Counted from the stretch's first letter, positions 54,201-63,932 are shown. The stretch: DNA of 64,000 nucleotides from Pseudomonas viciae (GCF_004786035.1 NZ_CP035088.1:2516001-2580000); one strand, 5' to 3'. Notes: generated by a model from the letters alone, not told the origin. Made by a program: numbers and translations.

Positions 54201-55511
54201 TCAGGCCCGCAGGGTGCGGGTCATGCGCAACGCCAGCAGGCTGCCGCCGACAATCACCGCCGCCAGCAGGTACAGCGCCGCATCGGTCGAGCCAGTGGCG
54301 TCCTTGACCCAACCCACCAGGTACGGGCTCAGGAAACCGGCCATCTGGCCCATGGAGTTGATCAAGGCCAACCCACCGGCTGCCGCACCCGCGCTGAGCA
54401 TCGCGGTGGGCACCGGCCAGAACATCGGCAGACCGGTGAGGGCGCCCATGGTGGCGATGGACAGGCCGAGGATGGCGATGGCCGGGGTGGCGGCGAAGTT
54501 GACGGCAATCAGCAGCCCGACCGCGCCCATCAGCATCGGCACCACCAGATGCCAACGACGCTCCTTATGCAGGTCCGCCGAACGGCCCACCAGCAACATA
54601 AACACCGCCGCCAGCAGATAGGGGATCGCACTCAGCCAGCCAATTACCAGGTTATCGCTGAAACCCAGGCTCTTGATGATTGACGGCAGCCAGAAGTTGA
54701 TCGCGTACACGCCGCTCTGGATGCAGAAGTACACCAGGCCAAAGGCCCAGATTACCGGGTTCTTGAACACCGCCAGCAGGGAGTCGGTGGTGGTTTTCGG
54801 TTTATTCGCCAGGTCTTCGGCATGGTCCGCGGTGAGCACGGCGCGCTCCTGGTCGGTCAGCCACTTGGCGTTGGCGAAGGTGTCGCTGAGCAGGAAAAAC
54901 GCCAGCGCCCCGAGGATCACCGTCGGGATGCCTTGCAGCAGGAACATCCACTGCCAACCCGCCAGGCCGCCCTGGCCGGCGGCGAAGTGATTGAGGATCC
55001 AGCCGGAAAACGGGCTGCCGAGCAGGCCGGACACCGGAATGGCCGACATGAACAAGGCCATGATCCGGCCGCGTCGGAACGTCGGGAACCATTGCGAGAG
55101 ATACAGCACCACGCCAGGAAAGAATCCGGCTTCAGCCGCGCCGGTAAACAGCCGCAAGGTATAGAACTCGGTGGGCGTGGTGACGAACAGCAGGCAGGTC
55201 GAGAGGGTGCCCCAGGTGATCATCATCAGCGCGATCCAGCGCCGCGGGCCGAATCGGGTCAGGGCCAGATTGCTCGGCACGCCACACAGTACGTAGCCGA
55301 TGAAAAAGATCCCGGCACCGAGGCCGTACACGGTTTCGCTGAATTTCAAGGCATCGAGCATCTGCAACTTGGCGAAGCCAACGTTGACCCGGTCGAGGTA
55401 GTTGAACAGGTAGCAGATGAAGATGAACGGGATCAAGCGCAGGGTAATGCGCTTGTAGACGGTGTTTTTTTCGTCGGGGGTAGCCAGGAGGGCTGCTGCG
55501 CTCTGGGACAT
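54201..55511 (-). CDS. MFS transporter (anion:cation symporter family)
   Basis: A 436-residue MFS protein with 12 helices of the ACS family, whose members import hexuronates, galactarate, glucarate or D-glycerate. Marks are FICYLFNYLDRVNVGFAKLQ in helix 1, GPRRWIALMM, FTGAAEAGFFPGVVLYLSQW and FSGWILNHF. ATG 55511 (ATGTCCCAGAGC) has GAGAGACCCGCC upstream. It is divergent from a CdaR-type regulator which precedes glycerate kinase, so the likely substrate is glycerate or an aldarate. Confidence 0.88.
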   Translation of the reverse strand: MSQSAAALLATPDEKNTVYKRITLRLIPFIFICYLFNYLDRVNVGFAKLQMLDALKFSETVYGLGAGIFFIGYVLCGVPSNLALTRFGPRRWIALMMITWGTLSTCLLFVTTPTEFYTLRLFTGAAEAGFFPGVVLYLSQWFPTFRRGRIMALFMSAIPVSGLLGSPFSGWILNHFAAGQGGLAGWQWMFLLQGIPTVILGALAFFLLSDTFANAKWLTDQERAVLTADHAEDLANKPKTTTDSLLAVFKNPVIWAFGLVYFCIQSGVYAINFWLPSIIKSLGFSDNLVIGWLSAIPYLLAAVFMLLVGRSADLHKERRWHLVVPMLMGAVGLLIAVNFAATPAIAILGLSIATMGALTGLPMFWPVPTAMLSAGAAAGGLALINSMGQMAGFLSPYLVGWVKDATGSTDAALYLLAAVIVGGSLLALRMTRTLRA

Positions 55512-55696
55512 GGCGGGTCTCTCTTTATTATGATTTTTTGCGAGCCAAGGGGTAACGTTGACTGCCCCTGGAGTCTCGGCCAGCCCGAGGTCTCGTGTCT
55601 TTGTGCCTGAGCACAGGGTTTGAATGCGGACCCTGTGCGCCTGACCAATCCCATGCTCAAAACAACAACCCACGCCGCTTGCAAGGAACACCGTCC

Positions 55697-56821
55697 ATGT
55701 TCGAACTTGATCACGACCTGGCGCAGGACATCGTCGACCGGGCGATGGCGATCCTGCCCTATAACGTCAACGTCATGGACAACCAGGGCCTGATTCTTGG
55801 CAGTGGCGAGCGTGAGCGGGTCAATACCCGTCACGAGGGTGCGCAACTGGTCCTGGCCAATGGCCGGGTGGTGGAAATCGACGAGCACACCGCGATGCAC
55901 CTCAAGGGCGTGCAGCCGGGAATCAACCTGCCATTGATGCTCGATCAACGCCTGATTGGGGTGTTGGGCATCACCGGCGAGCCAGCGCAACTGCGCACCT
56001 ACGCCGAACTGGTGCGCATGACCGCCGAAATGTTGGTGGGCCAGCGCAACCAACAGGCCGAACAGCAGTGGCGCCGACAACGTTGCGATGACTTGCTGGC
56101 GCTGCTGCTGGGCGACGCCGGGGACTCGCCACGGCTGTTGGACGAAGCGCGGCAGATGGGCCTCAAGCCGCAATTGTCGCGGGTGCCCTATCTGTTCGAG
56201 CTGGGACTGGAGCACGGGCCTGGGCAGACCGTCGAGGCGCTGAGCGCCTGGCTGATGTCCCGTTACCCCGACAGTTGGTGCCTGACCTCGTCCACGTCTT
56301 CCTTGCTCTGGTGCCGACCGGTCACCGCTTCGGTGGAGAACGAGCGGCTGCTGGGCAAGCTCGACGGGCTGGGTTGGAACATTCTGCGGGTGGCGGTGGG
56401 TGGCCAGGCCGAAGGGCTGACGGGGCTGCGTCGTTGCTACCGACGGGTGGCGGACCTGCTGGCCTATGGGCGTGATGTGTTGCCACAAGTGCGCTTGTTG
56501 AACCTCAACCGTTATCGCCTGCCGGTCCTGCTCTGGCGCCACCGCAGCGACGATGCCCTGGACGAATTGCTCAGCCCGTTGCGCAAGGTCATCGCCAAGG
56601 ACAGCAACGGCCAGTTGCTCGCCACCCTGCGCAGTTGGTGCGAACACGACGGCCAGAGCCAGGCCTGCGCCGACGCCCTGGGTATCCACCGCAACAGCTT
56701 GCGCTACCGCATGGAACGCATCGCCGAGCTGAGCGGCGTGGATCCGCTGCGGTTGGATGGGATGTTGGCGTTGTACCTGGGGGTTCAGTTGTTGCCGCAG
56801 ACCCCAGATCCAGCCACATAA
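55697..56821 (+). CDS. cdaR: CdaR-type sugar-diacid-responsive regulator
   Basis: A 374-residue activator of the CdaR/PucR class. The N-terminal sugar-diacid recognition domain (1-135) has AQDIVDRAMAILPYNVNVMD, GQGLILGSGERER-like GLILGSGERERVNTRHEG, and ITGEPAQLRTYAELVRMT; a PucR GGDEF-like segment follows, and the C-terminal HTH is ACADALGIHRNSLRYRMERI. In E. coli CdaR controls garPLRK and gud genes. Here it lies between a transporter and glycerate kinase, matching that role. ATG 55697 chosen from the family start (MFELDHDLAQDIVDRAM). Confidence 0.88.
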   Translation: MFELDHDLAQDIVDRAMAILPYNVNVMDNQGLILGSGERERVNTRHEGAQLVLANGRVVEIDEHTAMHLKGVQPGINLPLMLDQRLIGVLGITGEPAQLRTYAELVRMTAEMLVGQRNQQAEQQWRRQRCDDLLALLLGDAGDSPRLLDEARQMGLKPQLSRVPYLFELGLEHGPGQTVEALSAWLMSRYPDSWCLTSSTSSLLWCRPVTASVENERLLGKLDGLGWNILRVAVGGQAEGLTGLRRCYRRVADLLAYGRDVLPQVRLLNLNRYRLPVLLWRHRSDDALDELLSPLRKVIAKDSNGQLLATLRSWCEHDGQSQACADALGIHRNSLRYRMERIAELSGVDPLRLDGMLALYLGVQLLPQTPDPAT

Positions 56822-56822
56822 C

Positions 56823-56849
56823 CTGTGGGAGCGAGCTTGCTCGCGATAG
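56823..56849. repeat. Half REP unit
   Basis: CTGTGGGAGCGAGCTTGCTC with GCGATAG, only one arm of the bipartite repeat, between cdaR and glycerate kinase. Confidence 0.7.
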
Positions 56850-56993
56850 AGGCCAACCGCCTCAAGCCGAATCTCCCGGCCAAACCGATCTTTGTGAAAT
56901 TGAACAATAATGCCCAGTGTCTTTTGTGCGGTGGACCGGCGTCATGGCTGCGGTCAGCTGGCAGCATGCTGTGCATCGGAACCGGAGAATAAT

Positions 56994-58130
56994 ATGAAAA
57001 TAGTCATCGCCCCCGACTCGTTCAAGGATAGCCTCAGCGCCCAGGACGTAGCCGATGCCATCGCCCAGGGGCTGGCCCAGGTCTGGCCGCAGGCGCAGTT
57101 GATCAAGTGCCCGATGGCCGACGGCGGGGAGGGGACGGTGGCATCGGTGCTGGCCGCCTGCAACGGTGAGTGGCGCCGCACCCGGGTCCGCGGCCCCCTG
57201 GGTGTTGCCGTCGAGGCGCGTTGGGGCTGGTTGGCCGAGAGTCGCACGGCGATCATCGAGATGGCCGAGGCCAGTGGCTTGCAGTTGGTCCCGCCGGAGC
57301 AACGCGATGCCTGTTCCAGCAGCACCTATGGCACTGGCGAGTTGATTCGCGCCGCCCTGGATGAAGGCGCCGGGCGAGTGATCCTGGCGATCGGCGGCAG
57401 CGCCAGCAACGATGCCGGTGCCGGTGCGATGCAGGCCCTGGGCGTGGCGTTGCTGGATGTACACAACCAACCCCTGCCTCCCGGCGGCCTGGCCCTGGCG
57501 AACCTGTCGCGCATTGACCTGGGCGGCCTGGATCCGCGCCTGGCCCAGGTCAGCTTCGAGATCGCCGCCGACGTCGATAACCCGTTGTGCGGGCCCCATG
57601 GCGCATCCGCCGTTTTCGGTCCGCAGAAGGGCGCCTCTGCCCTGCAGGTGCGGGAACTGGACCGGGCCCTGGGGCATTTTGCCGAACACTGTGCCCAGGC
57701 GTTGAATAAAGATGTACGGGATGAGCCGGGCAGCGGCGCCGCCGGTGGCCTGGGGTTCGCGGCCAAGGCGTTCCTGGGCGCACAATTTCGTACTGGCGTG
57801 GAAGTCGTCGCCCAATTGACCGGACTGGCCGCTGCGATCAATGGCGCCGACCTGGTGATCACCGGCGAAGGCCGTTTCGACGCCCAGACCCTGCGCGGCA
57901 AAACCCCCTTTGGTGTGGCCCGCATTGCTCGCCAGCATGGCGTACCGGTGCTGGTCATCGCCGGCACGCTGGGGGAGGGCTACCAGGCGCTGTACGAACA
58001 CGGCATCGACGCGGCCTTTGCCCTGGCCAGCGGGCCGATGACATTGCAAGAAGCCTGTGCCGATGCCCCGCGCCTGCTGAGTGAGCGCGCCCAGGACATC
58101 GCCCGGCTGTGGCGGGTGGCCGCCCGCTAA
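56994..58130 (+). CDS. garK: Glycerate kinase (GarK type)
   Basis: A 378-residue glycerate 2-kinase that phosphorylates D-glycerate. The start IVIAPDSFKDSLSAQDVADA, CPMADGGEGTV, IGGSASNDAGAGAMQALGV and the C-terminal GSGAAGGLGFAAKAFLG and GEGRFDAQTLRGKTP are the family signatures. ATG 56994 has GGAGA nine bases upstream; the longer frame is rejected. It follows cdaR by 172 bases. Together with the transporter and CdaR it forms a sugar-acid/glycerate catabolic locus. Confidence 0.93.
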   Translation: MKIVIAPDSFKDSLSAQDVADAIAQGLAQVWPQAQLIKCPMADGGEGTVASVLAACNGEWRRTRVRGPLGVAVEARWGWLAESRTAIIEMAEASGLQLVPPEQRDACSSSTYGTGELIRAALDEGAGRVILAIGGSASNDAGAGAMQALGVALLDVHNQPLPPGGLALANLSRIDLGGLDPRLAQVSFEIAADVDNPLCGPHGASAVFGPQKGASALQVRELDRALGHFAEHCAQALNKDVRDEPGSGAAGGLGFAAKAFLGAQFRTGVEVVAQLTGLAAAINGADLVITGEGRFDAQTLRGKTPFGVARIARQHGVPVLVIAGTLGEGYQALYEHGIDAAFALASGPMTLQEACADAPRLLSERAQDIARLWRVAAR

Positions 58131-58170
58131 CCGTCACCCCGTACAAAACCCGTGGCGAGGGAGCAAGCGT

Positions 58171-58235
58171 GCGCGCCACACCCATCGCAAAACCGTCGCG
58201 CCGAATGGCGGCTTGGAATGCGATGGTGGCGCGCT
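58171..58235. repeat. Unequal inverted repeat
   Basis: GCGCGCCACACCCATCGCA pairs with TGCGATGGTGGCGCGC allowing a 3-base bulge. It begins with CGTGGCGAGGGAGCAAGC, so it looks like a REP unit recombined with another sequence. It sits between garK and the transaminase. Confidence 0.6.
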
Positions 58236-58287
58236 TTGTGATTTGAGATAGGGTTGTGGCTGGACATCGCGCAATCAGGAGACGTAC

Positions 58288-59475
58288 ATGCGCTTTTCAG
58301 CTTTGACCCAACGCATCACCGGCGATGGCGCCGCCGCCTGGCAGATTCACGACCGGGCGCTGGCCCTGCGTGAGCAGGGTGTGGACGTGCTGCTGTTGTC
58401 GGTGGGTGACCCGGATTTTGACACGCCGCACGCCATCGTCGAGGCTGCAGTGAACAGCCTGCGGGCCGGGGAGACCCATTATTCGGACATTCGTGGCCTG
58501 CACACCTTGCGGGCCAGTATTGCTCGGCGTCATCGCCGGCGCTGTGGTCAGCCGGTGGGCGCCGAACATGTCACGGTGTTGCCGGGGGCGCAGTGTGCGG
58601 TGTATGCGGTTGCGCAATGCCTGCTCGACCCTGGTGATGAGGTGATTGTCGCCGAGCCGATGTATGTCACTTACGAGGCGGTATTCGGCGCCTGCGGGGC
58701 GAAAGTGGTGCCGGTGGCGGTGCGTCCGGAAAACGGTTTTCGAGTCGAACCGGCCGATGTGGCCCGGCTGATTACCCCGCGTACTCGGGCAATGCTGCTC
58801 AACAGTCCCAACAACCCCTCCGGTGCGAGCCTGTCGCGGCCTACCTGGCAAGCACTGGCGCAGTTGTGCATCGAGCATGACCTGTGGCTGATCAGTGACG
58901 AGGTCTACAGCGACCTGTTGTTCGACGGCGAACACATCAGTCCGGCCAGTCTGCCGGGCATGGCCGAACGCACCGCGACCCTCAACAGCCTGTCCAAATC
59001 CCACGCCATGACTGGGTGGCGCATTGGCTGGGTCATTGGGCCTGAACCCTTGGCCGAGCATTTGGCGAATCTGTCCCTGTGCATGCTGTTCGGCTTGCCG
59101 GACTTTGTGCAACGGGCCGCCCAGGTAGCGCTGGAGCAGGACTTGCCGGAAGTGGCGCAGATGCGCGAGGAGTATCGCCAGCGCCGGGACCTGGTCTGCG
59201 CGGCCCTCGAGGCTTGTCCTGGCCTGCGGCCTGTGCGGCCTGATGGTGGCATGTTTGTAATGGTCGACGTGCGCCAGACAGGCCTCGATGCCCAGGGCTT
59301 TGCCGAACGACTGCTGGACGGTTATGGCGTGTCGGTGCTGGCCGGCGAGGCATTCGGGCCGAGTGCGGCGGGGCATATCCGGATCGGGCTGGTGGTGGAC
59401 CAGGTGAAACTGGCGGATGCCTGCCAGCGGATTGCCTTGTGCACGGCGGGGTTGTTGCAGGCGCGGCGAGCTTGA
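58288..59475 (+). CDS. aruH: AruH-like arginine:pyruvate transaminase
   Basis: A 395-residue class I/II PLP aminotransferase. It closely resembles P. aeruginosa AruH along its length: RITGDGAAAWQIHDRALALR, LLSVGDPDFDTPHAIVEAA, PGAQCAVYAVAQCLLDPGDE, LNSPNNPSGASLSRPTWQAL, the PLP lysine Lys237 in LNSLSKSHAMTGWRIGWVIG, and GGMFVMVDVRQTGLDAQGF. AruH converts arginine and pyruvate to 2-ketoarginine and alanine. The usual partner aruI and the aruRS regulators are not seen, so another amino acid could be the physiological substrate. ATG 58288 has CAGGAG eight bases upstream. Confidence 0.82.
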   Translation: MRFSALTQRITGDGAAAWQIHDRALALREQGVDVLLLSVGDPDFDTPHAIVEAAVNSLRAGETHYSDIRGLHTLRASIARRHRRRCGQPVGAEHVTVLPGAQCAVYAVAQCLLDPGDEVIVAEPMYVTYEAVFGACGAKVVPVAVRPENGFRVEPADVARLITPRTRAMLLNSPNNPSGASLSRPTWQALAQLCIEHDLWLISDEVYSDLLFDGEHISPASLPGMAERTATLNSLSKSHAMTGWRIGWVIGPEPLAEHLANLSLCMLFGLPDFVQRAAQVALEQDLPEVAQMREEYRQRRDLVCAALEACPGLRPVRPDGGMFVMVDVRQTGLDAQGFAERLLDGYGVSVLAGEAFGPSAAGHIRIGLVVDQVKLADACQRIALCTAGLLQARRA

Positions 59476-59500
59476 GAAACGGGCTGAATTCGAAGGCCCC

Positions 59501-59660
59501 ATCGCGAGCAAGCTCACTCCCACATTGTCCGGTGGTGGTCGCAAGGCTCATGTCCGCCAAAAATCCCCTGTGGGAGCGAGCTTGCTCGCGATAGCGGTGT
59601 GTCAGCCAACTCAATATCGACTGGCTTGATGCCTTCGTGAGCAAACTCGCTCCCACAGGT
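59501..59660. repeat. REP/BIME cluster, two units
   Basis: A half unit ATCGCGAGCAAGCTCACTCC (59501-59520) is followed by a full hairpin at 59568-59660: CTGTGGGAGCGAGCTTGCTC and GAGCAAACTCGCTCCCACAG around a 50-base loop. Between convergent genes. Confidence 0.75.
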
Positions 59661-59661
59661 T

Positions 59662-62600
59662 TTAGTGGTGTTTGCCGAATCTGCGCACGAGCTTCATCAC
59701 CACCACAAAGAACACCGGTACGAACATCACCGCCAGTGTGGCGGTGATCATGCCGCCGATCACGCCGGTGCCGATGGCCTGTTGGCTCGCCGAGCTGGCC
59801 CCGGTGGCGATGGCCAGCGGCACCACGCCGAGGATGAAGGCCAGGGAGGTCATGATGATCGGACGCAGGCGCAGGCGTGCGGCCGCAAGCGTTGCCTCGA
59901 TCAGGTCATGGCCTTGATCGTGCAGGCTCTTGGCAAACTCGATGATCAGGATCGCGTTCTTCGCCGACAGGCCGATGATGGTCACCAGCCCGACCTTGAA
60001 GAACACGTCATTGGGCAGGCCGCGCAACGACACCGCCAGTACCGCGCCGAGCACCCCCAGTGGCACCACCAGCAGCACCGATGTGGGAATCGCCCAGCTC
60101 TCGTACAACGCCGCCAGGCACAGGAACACCACTAGCAACGACAGGCCCAGCAAGATCGGCGCCTGGCTGCCGGACAGGCGTTCCTGCAACGACAACCCGG
60201 TCCATTCCTGACCCAGCCCCGCCGGACCCTGGGCCACCAGCCGTTCGATCTCCGCCATGGCCTCGCCGGTGCTGTGGCCAGGCGCCGGTTCGCCGGAAAT
60301 GCTGATGGCCGGGTAGCCATTGTAACGGGTCAGTTGCGCCGGCCCCTGGGTCCATTTGGCCCGGACAAAGGCCGACAACGGCACCATTTTTCCGGCGTCG
60401 TTGCGCACATGGATCTTCAACAGATCGGCCACCTGGCTGCGTTGGTCGCCCTCAGCCTGGACCACCACCCGTTGCATCCGCCCCAGGTTGGGGAAGTCAT
60501 TGATGTAGGCCGAACCCACGGCGGTGGCCAGGACGTTGCCAACATCGGCAAAGGACACGCCCAGGGCATTGGCCTGCTTGCGATCGACCTCCAACTGAAC
60601 CTGCGGCGCTTCGGCCAGGGCGCTTTCGCGCACGTTCATCAGCACCGGGCTATTTTCGGCGGCGGCGAGCAACTCGCTGCGGGCCTGCATCAGCGTGGCA
60701 TGGCCGAGGCCGCCACGGTCTTGCAGGCGGAACTCGAAACCGCTGGAGGTTCCCAGGCCATCCACTGGCGGCGGCAGCACGGCAAAGGCCATGGCGTCCT
60801 TGATCTGGCTGAAGGCTTGGTTGGCGCGGTCGGCAATGGCGCTTGCCGAGTCGTCACTGCCACGCTCCGACCAGTCCTTGAGAGTAGTAAACGCCAGCGC
60901 GGCGTTCTGCCCGCTGCCGGAAAAGCTGAAGCCCAGAATCACCGTACTGTCGCCCACCCCAGGCTCGCCAGCGTTGTGGGCTTCGATCTGCTCGACCACC
61001 TGCACTGTGCGGTTCTTGCTCGCGCCGGGCGGTAACTGAATATCGGTGATGGTGTAGCCCTGGTCTTCTACCGGCAGGAACGAGGAGGGCAAGCGGCTGA
61101 ACAGCAGACCCATGCCCACCAGCAGCACGCCGTAGATCAACAGATACCGCCCGCTGCGCTTGAGGGCATAGGCTACCCAGCCTTGATAGCGATCGCCCAA
61201 TTGATCGAAGCGACGATTGAACCAGCCGAAAAAGCCGCTTTTGGCGTGGTGTTCACCCTGGGCGATGGGCTTTAACAAGGTCGCACAGAGGGCTGGCGTC
61301 AGGCTCAGCGCGAGGAAGGCCGAAAACAGGATCGAGGTGGCCATGGACAGGGAGAATTGCCGGTAGATGACGCCCACCGACCCCTGCATGAACGCCATCG
61401 GAATAAACACCGCCACCAGCACCAAGGTGATGCCGATGATCGCTCCGGTGATCTGCTGCATTGCCTTGCGCGTCGCTTCCTTGGGCGACAGCCCTTCGCT
61501 GGCCATGATCCGCTCGACGTTTTCCACCACCACGATGGCATCGTCCACCAGGATGCCGATGGCCAGCACCATGCCGAACATGGTCAGCACGTTGATGGAA
61601 AAACCCAGGACAAGCATCGTGGCGAACGTTCCCATCAACGCCACCGGCACCACCAGGGTCGGGATCAAGGTGTAGCGGATGTTTTGCAGGAACAGGAACA
61701 TCACAGCGAACACCAGCAACATCGCCTCGCCGAGGGTATAGATCACTTTGGTGATGGAGACTTTGACGAAGGGCGAAGTGTCGTACGGGATCTTGTACGC
61801 CACGCCAGCCGGGAAGTAGCGCGACAGTTCGTCCATCTTCGCCCGCACCCGGGTCGCGGTGCTCACGGCATTGGCGCCGGGTGACAATTGCACGCTGACG
61901 GCGGTGGAGGGCTTGCCGTTCAGCCGTGTGGAGAATTGGTATTCCTGGCTGCCGATTTCCACGCGCGCCACGTCGCCGATGCGTACGGTCGAGCCGTCGG
62001 GGTTGGCCTTGAGCACGATGTCGGCGAACTCTTCAGGCGTCGACAGTTGGCCCTTGACCAGGACAGTCGCGGTGATTTCCTGGGTCGTACGCGTCGGCAA
62101 GTCGCCGATACTGCCGGCCGACACCTGGGCGTTCTGCGCCACGATGGCCGCATTCACGTCGGCCGGGGTCAGGTTGAAGCTGAGCAGCTTCTGCGGGTCG
62201 AGCCAGATGCGCATCGCCCGTTCGGCACCGTACAACTGGGCCTTGCCGACGCCGTCCAGGCGCTTGATCTCGTTCATCACGTTGCGCGCCAGGTAATCGC
62301 TGAGCGCCACGTCGTCGAGCTTGCCGTCACTGGAAGTGAGGGTGATCAGCAGCAAGAAGCCCGCCGAGACTTTTTCGACCTGCAAGCCTTGCTGGGTGAC
62401 CGCTTGCGGCAAGCGCGACTCCACGGCCTTGAGGCGGTTCTGCACGTCGACCTGGGCCAGTTCCGGGTTGGTGCCGGGTTGGAACGTCGCGGTGATGGTG
62501 GCGCTGCCCAGGCTGCTCTGGGAGCCGAAGTACAGCAGGTTGTCGGCGCCGTTGAGCTCCTCCTCGATCAGGCTGACCACGCTTTCGTCCACGGTCTGCG

Positions 62601-62760
62601 CCGAAGCGCCCGGGTACGTGGCGGAGATCTCGATCTGCGGCGGCGCGACGTCGGGGTACTGCGCCACCGGCAGTTGCGGCAGGGCCAATACGCCCGCCAA
62701 CAGGATGAACAACGCGACCACCCAGGCGAACACCGGGCGGTCGATAAAGAACTGCGGCAT
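59662..62760 (-). CDS. RND multidrug efflux transporter, inner-membrane subunit
   Basis: A 1032-residue HAE1-family pump. It has 12 helices in two repeats with large periplasmic loops after helices 1 and 7. FFIDRPVFAWVVALFILLAG starts it; the proton-relay helix 4 reads GMVLAIGILVDDAIVVVENVERIM with the DD pair; GFSFSGSGQNAALAFTTLKD and GLGTSSGFEFRLQDRGG are the second-repeat porter motifs. Closely similar to P. aeruginosa MexN by my recollection of that sequence, but I leave the symbol empty. It follows its adaptor by 14 bases. No outer-membrane channel gene follows, so a shared OprM-like channel is likely. Confidence 0.92.
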   Translation of the reverse strand: MPQFFIDRPVFAWVVALFILLAGVLALPQLPVAQYPDVAPPQIEISATYPGASAQTVDESVVSLIEEELNGADNLLYFGSQSSLGSATITATFQPGTNPELAQVDVQNRLKAVESRLPQAVTQQGLQVEKVSAGFLLLITLTSSDGKLDDVALSDYLARNVMNEIKRLDGVGKAQLYGAERAMRIWLDPQKLLSFNLTPADVNAAIVAQNAQVSAGSIGDLPTRTTQEITATVLVKGQLSTPEEFADIVLKANPDGSTVRIGDVARVEIGSQEYQFSTRLNGKPSTAVSVQLSPGANAVSTATRVRAKMDELSRYFPAGVAYKIPYDTSPFVKVSITKVIYTLGEAMLLVFAVMFLFLQNIRYTLIPTLVVPVALMGTFATMLVLGFSINVLTMFGMVLAIGILVDDAIVVVENVERIMASEGLSPKEATRKAMQQITGAIIGITLVLVAVFIPMAFMQGSVGVIYRQFSLSMATSILFSAFLALSLTPALCATLLKPIAQGEHHAKSGFFGWFNRRFDQLGDRYQGWVAYALKRSGRYLLIYGVLLVGMGLLFSRLPSSFLPVEDQGYTITDIQLPPGASKNRTVQVVEQIEAHNAGEPGVGDSTVILGFSFSGSGQNAALAFTTLKDWSERGSDDSASAIADRANQAFSQIKDAMAFAVLPPPVDGLGTSSGFEFRLQDRGGLGHATLMQARSELLAAAENSPVLMNVRESALAEAPQVQLEVDRKQANALGVSFADVGNVLATAVGSAYINDFPNLGRMQRVVVQAEGDQRSQVADLLKIHVRNDAGKMVPLSAFVRAKWTQGPAQLTRYNGYPAISISGEPAPGHSTGEAMAEIERLVAQGPAGLGQEWTGLSLQERLSGSQAPILLGLSLLVVFLCLAALYESWAIPTSVLLVVPLGVLGAVLAVSLRGLPNDVFFKVGLVTIIGLSAKNAILIIEFAKSLHDQGHDLIEATLAAARLRLRPIIMTSLAFILGVVPLAIATGASSASQQAIGTGVIGGMITATLAVMFVPVFFVVVMKLVRRFGKHH

Positions 62761-62774
62761 GGGAAACGTCCTGC

Positions 62775-63932
62775 TTACTGACCAGGTGCCTGGGCAAGTG
62801 GAAGAGGGGTATCGTCGATCCGGACTTTTTCACCGGGCCGTGCGTGTTGCAGGCCTTGCACCACGATGCGGTCGCCGGACTTCAGGCCATGGATGACGAT
62901 CCAGCGATCGTTCTGTACGGCGCCCAGTTCCACCGGTTGCACGCGAACCTGCTGTTGCGCGTCGAGCAGCAACACCTGGGCAACGCCCGAGCTGTCACGC
63001 TGGATCGCCCGTTGCGGCACGCTGATGCCTTGCCGGTCGAAGGCCTGCTCCAGACGCACGCGCACGAAGCTGCCCGGCAGCAGGTCGAGGTCGGGGTTGG
63101 GAAACTCGCTGCGCAGGGTGATCTGGCCGGTGCCCGGGTCGACGCTGATGTCGGTGAACAGCAACTTGCCAGGCAGCGGATAAAGACTGCCGTCGTCCTG
63201 GATCAACGTGGCTTTTGCCTGATCCTGGCCGACCTGCTGCAACTGGCCGGAGCGCAGGGCACGACGCAAATCGTTGAGCTCGCGGGTCGATTGCGTGAGG
63301 TCGGCGTGAATCGGGTTCAACTGCTGGATCAGGGCCAGCGGCGTGGTTTCGTTCTGCCCCACCAGGGCGCCTTCGGTTACCAGTGCCCGGCCGATGCGCC
63401 CGGCAATCGGTGCGGTGACGGTGGCATAACCCAGGTTCAGCCTGGCCCGTTCCACCGCGGCCTTGTTGGCGGCGACATCGGCGGCGGTCTGGCGGACGGC
63501 GGCGCGGGCGTTGTCGTAGTCCTGGCCGCTGATGGCGTTGTCGTCGATCAGTTGCGCGTAACGCTGCGCTTGCAAGCGTGCCTGGAACGCGTTGGCCTCG
63601 GCTTTGCGCAGCGCCGCTTCGGCGCTGTCCAGGTCGGCCTTGAATGGCGCTGGATCAATCCGGAACAGCACGTCGCCTTTTTTTACGTCGCTGCCTTCGC
63701 GAAAGACCCGCTGCAACACCACACCGGGCACGCGCGCGCGGACTTCGGCGATCCGCGGCGCGGCAATGCGCCCGCTCAGTTCGCTGCTGATGGACAGCGG
63801 CCGGGCCTCGATGGTTTCGACGGTCACGGTGGCCAGCGGCGCTTCGTCCTTGGGTGCCGAGGATGAGTCGCAGGCGCTCAACAGCAGCGCCCCGAGCAGC
63901 AAGCCCAGGGTGGCGAAAGGATTTCTTGGCAT
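62775..63932 (-). CDS. RND efflux periplasmic adaptor (membrane fusion lipoprotein)
   Basis: A 385-residue adaptor. The lipobox LLGALLLSACDS (Cys at about residue 21) anchors it to the inner membrane. A beta-barrel and lipoyl domain (VPGVVLQRVFREGSDVKKGD, LFRIDPAPF) flank a coiled-coil hairpin (KADLDSAEAALRKAEANAFQ). It links the RND pump encoded downstream with an outer-membrane channel. Similar in layout to MexM/MexA. It is first of the operon; its promoter region continues to the right edge, where no regulator gene is visible. Confidence 0.9.
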   Translation of the reverse strand: MPRNPFATLGLLLGALLLSACDSSSAPKDEAPLATVTVETIEARPLSISSELSGRIAAPRIAEVRARVPGVVLQRVFREGSDVKKGDVLFRIDPAPFKADLDSAEAALRKAEANAFQARLQAQRYAQLIDDNAISGQDYDNARAAVRQTAADVAANKAAVERARLNLGYATVTAPIAGRIGRALVTEGALVGQNETTPLALIQQLNPIHADLTQSTRELNDLRRALRSGQLQQVGQDQAKATLIQDDGSLYPLPGKLLFTDISVDPGTGQITLRSEFPNPDLDLLPGSFVRVRLEQAFDRQGISVPQRAIQRDSSGVAQVLLLDAQQQVRVQPVELGAVQNDRWIVIHGLKSGDRIVVQGLQHARPGEKVRIDDTPLPLAQAPGQ

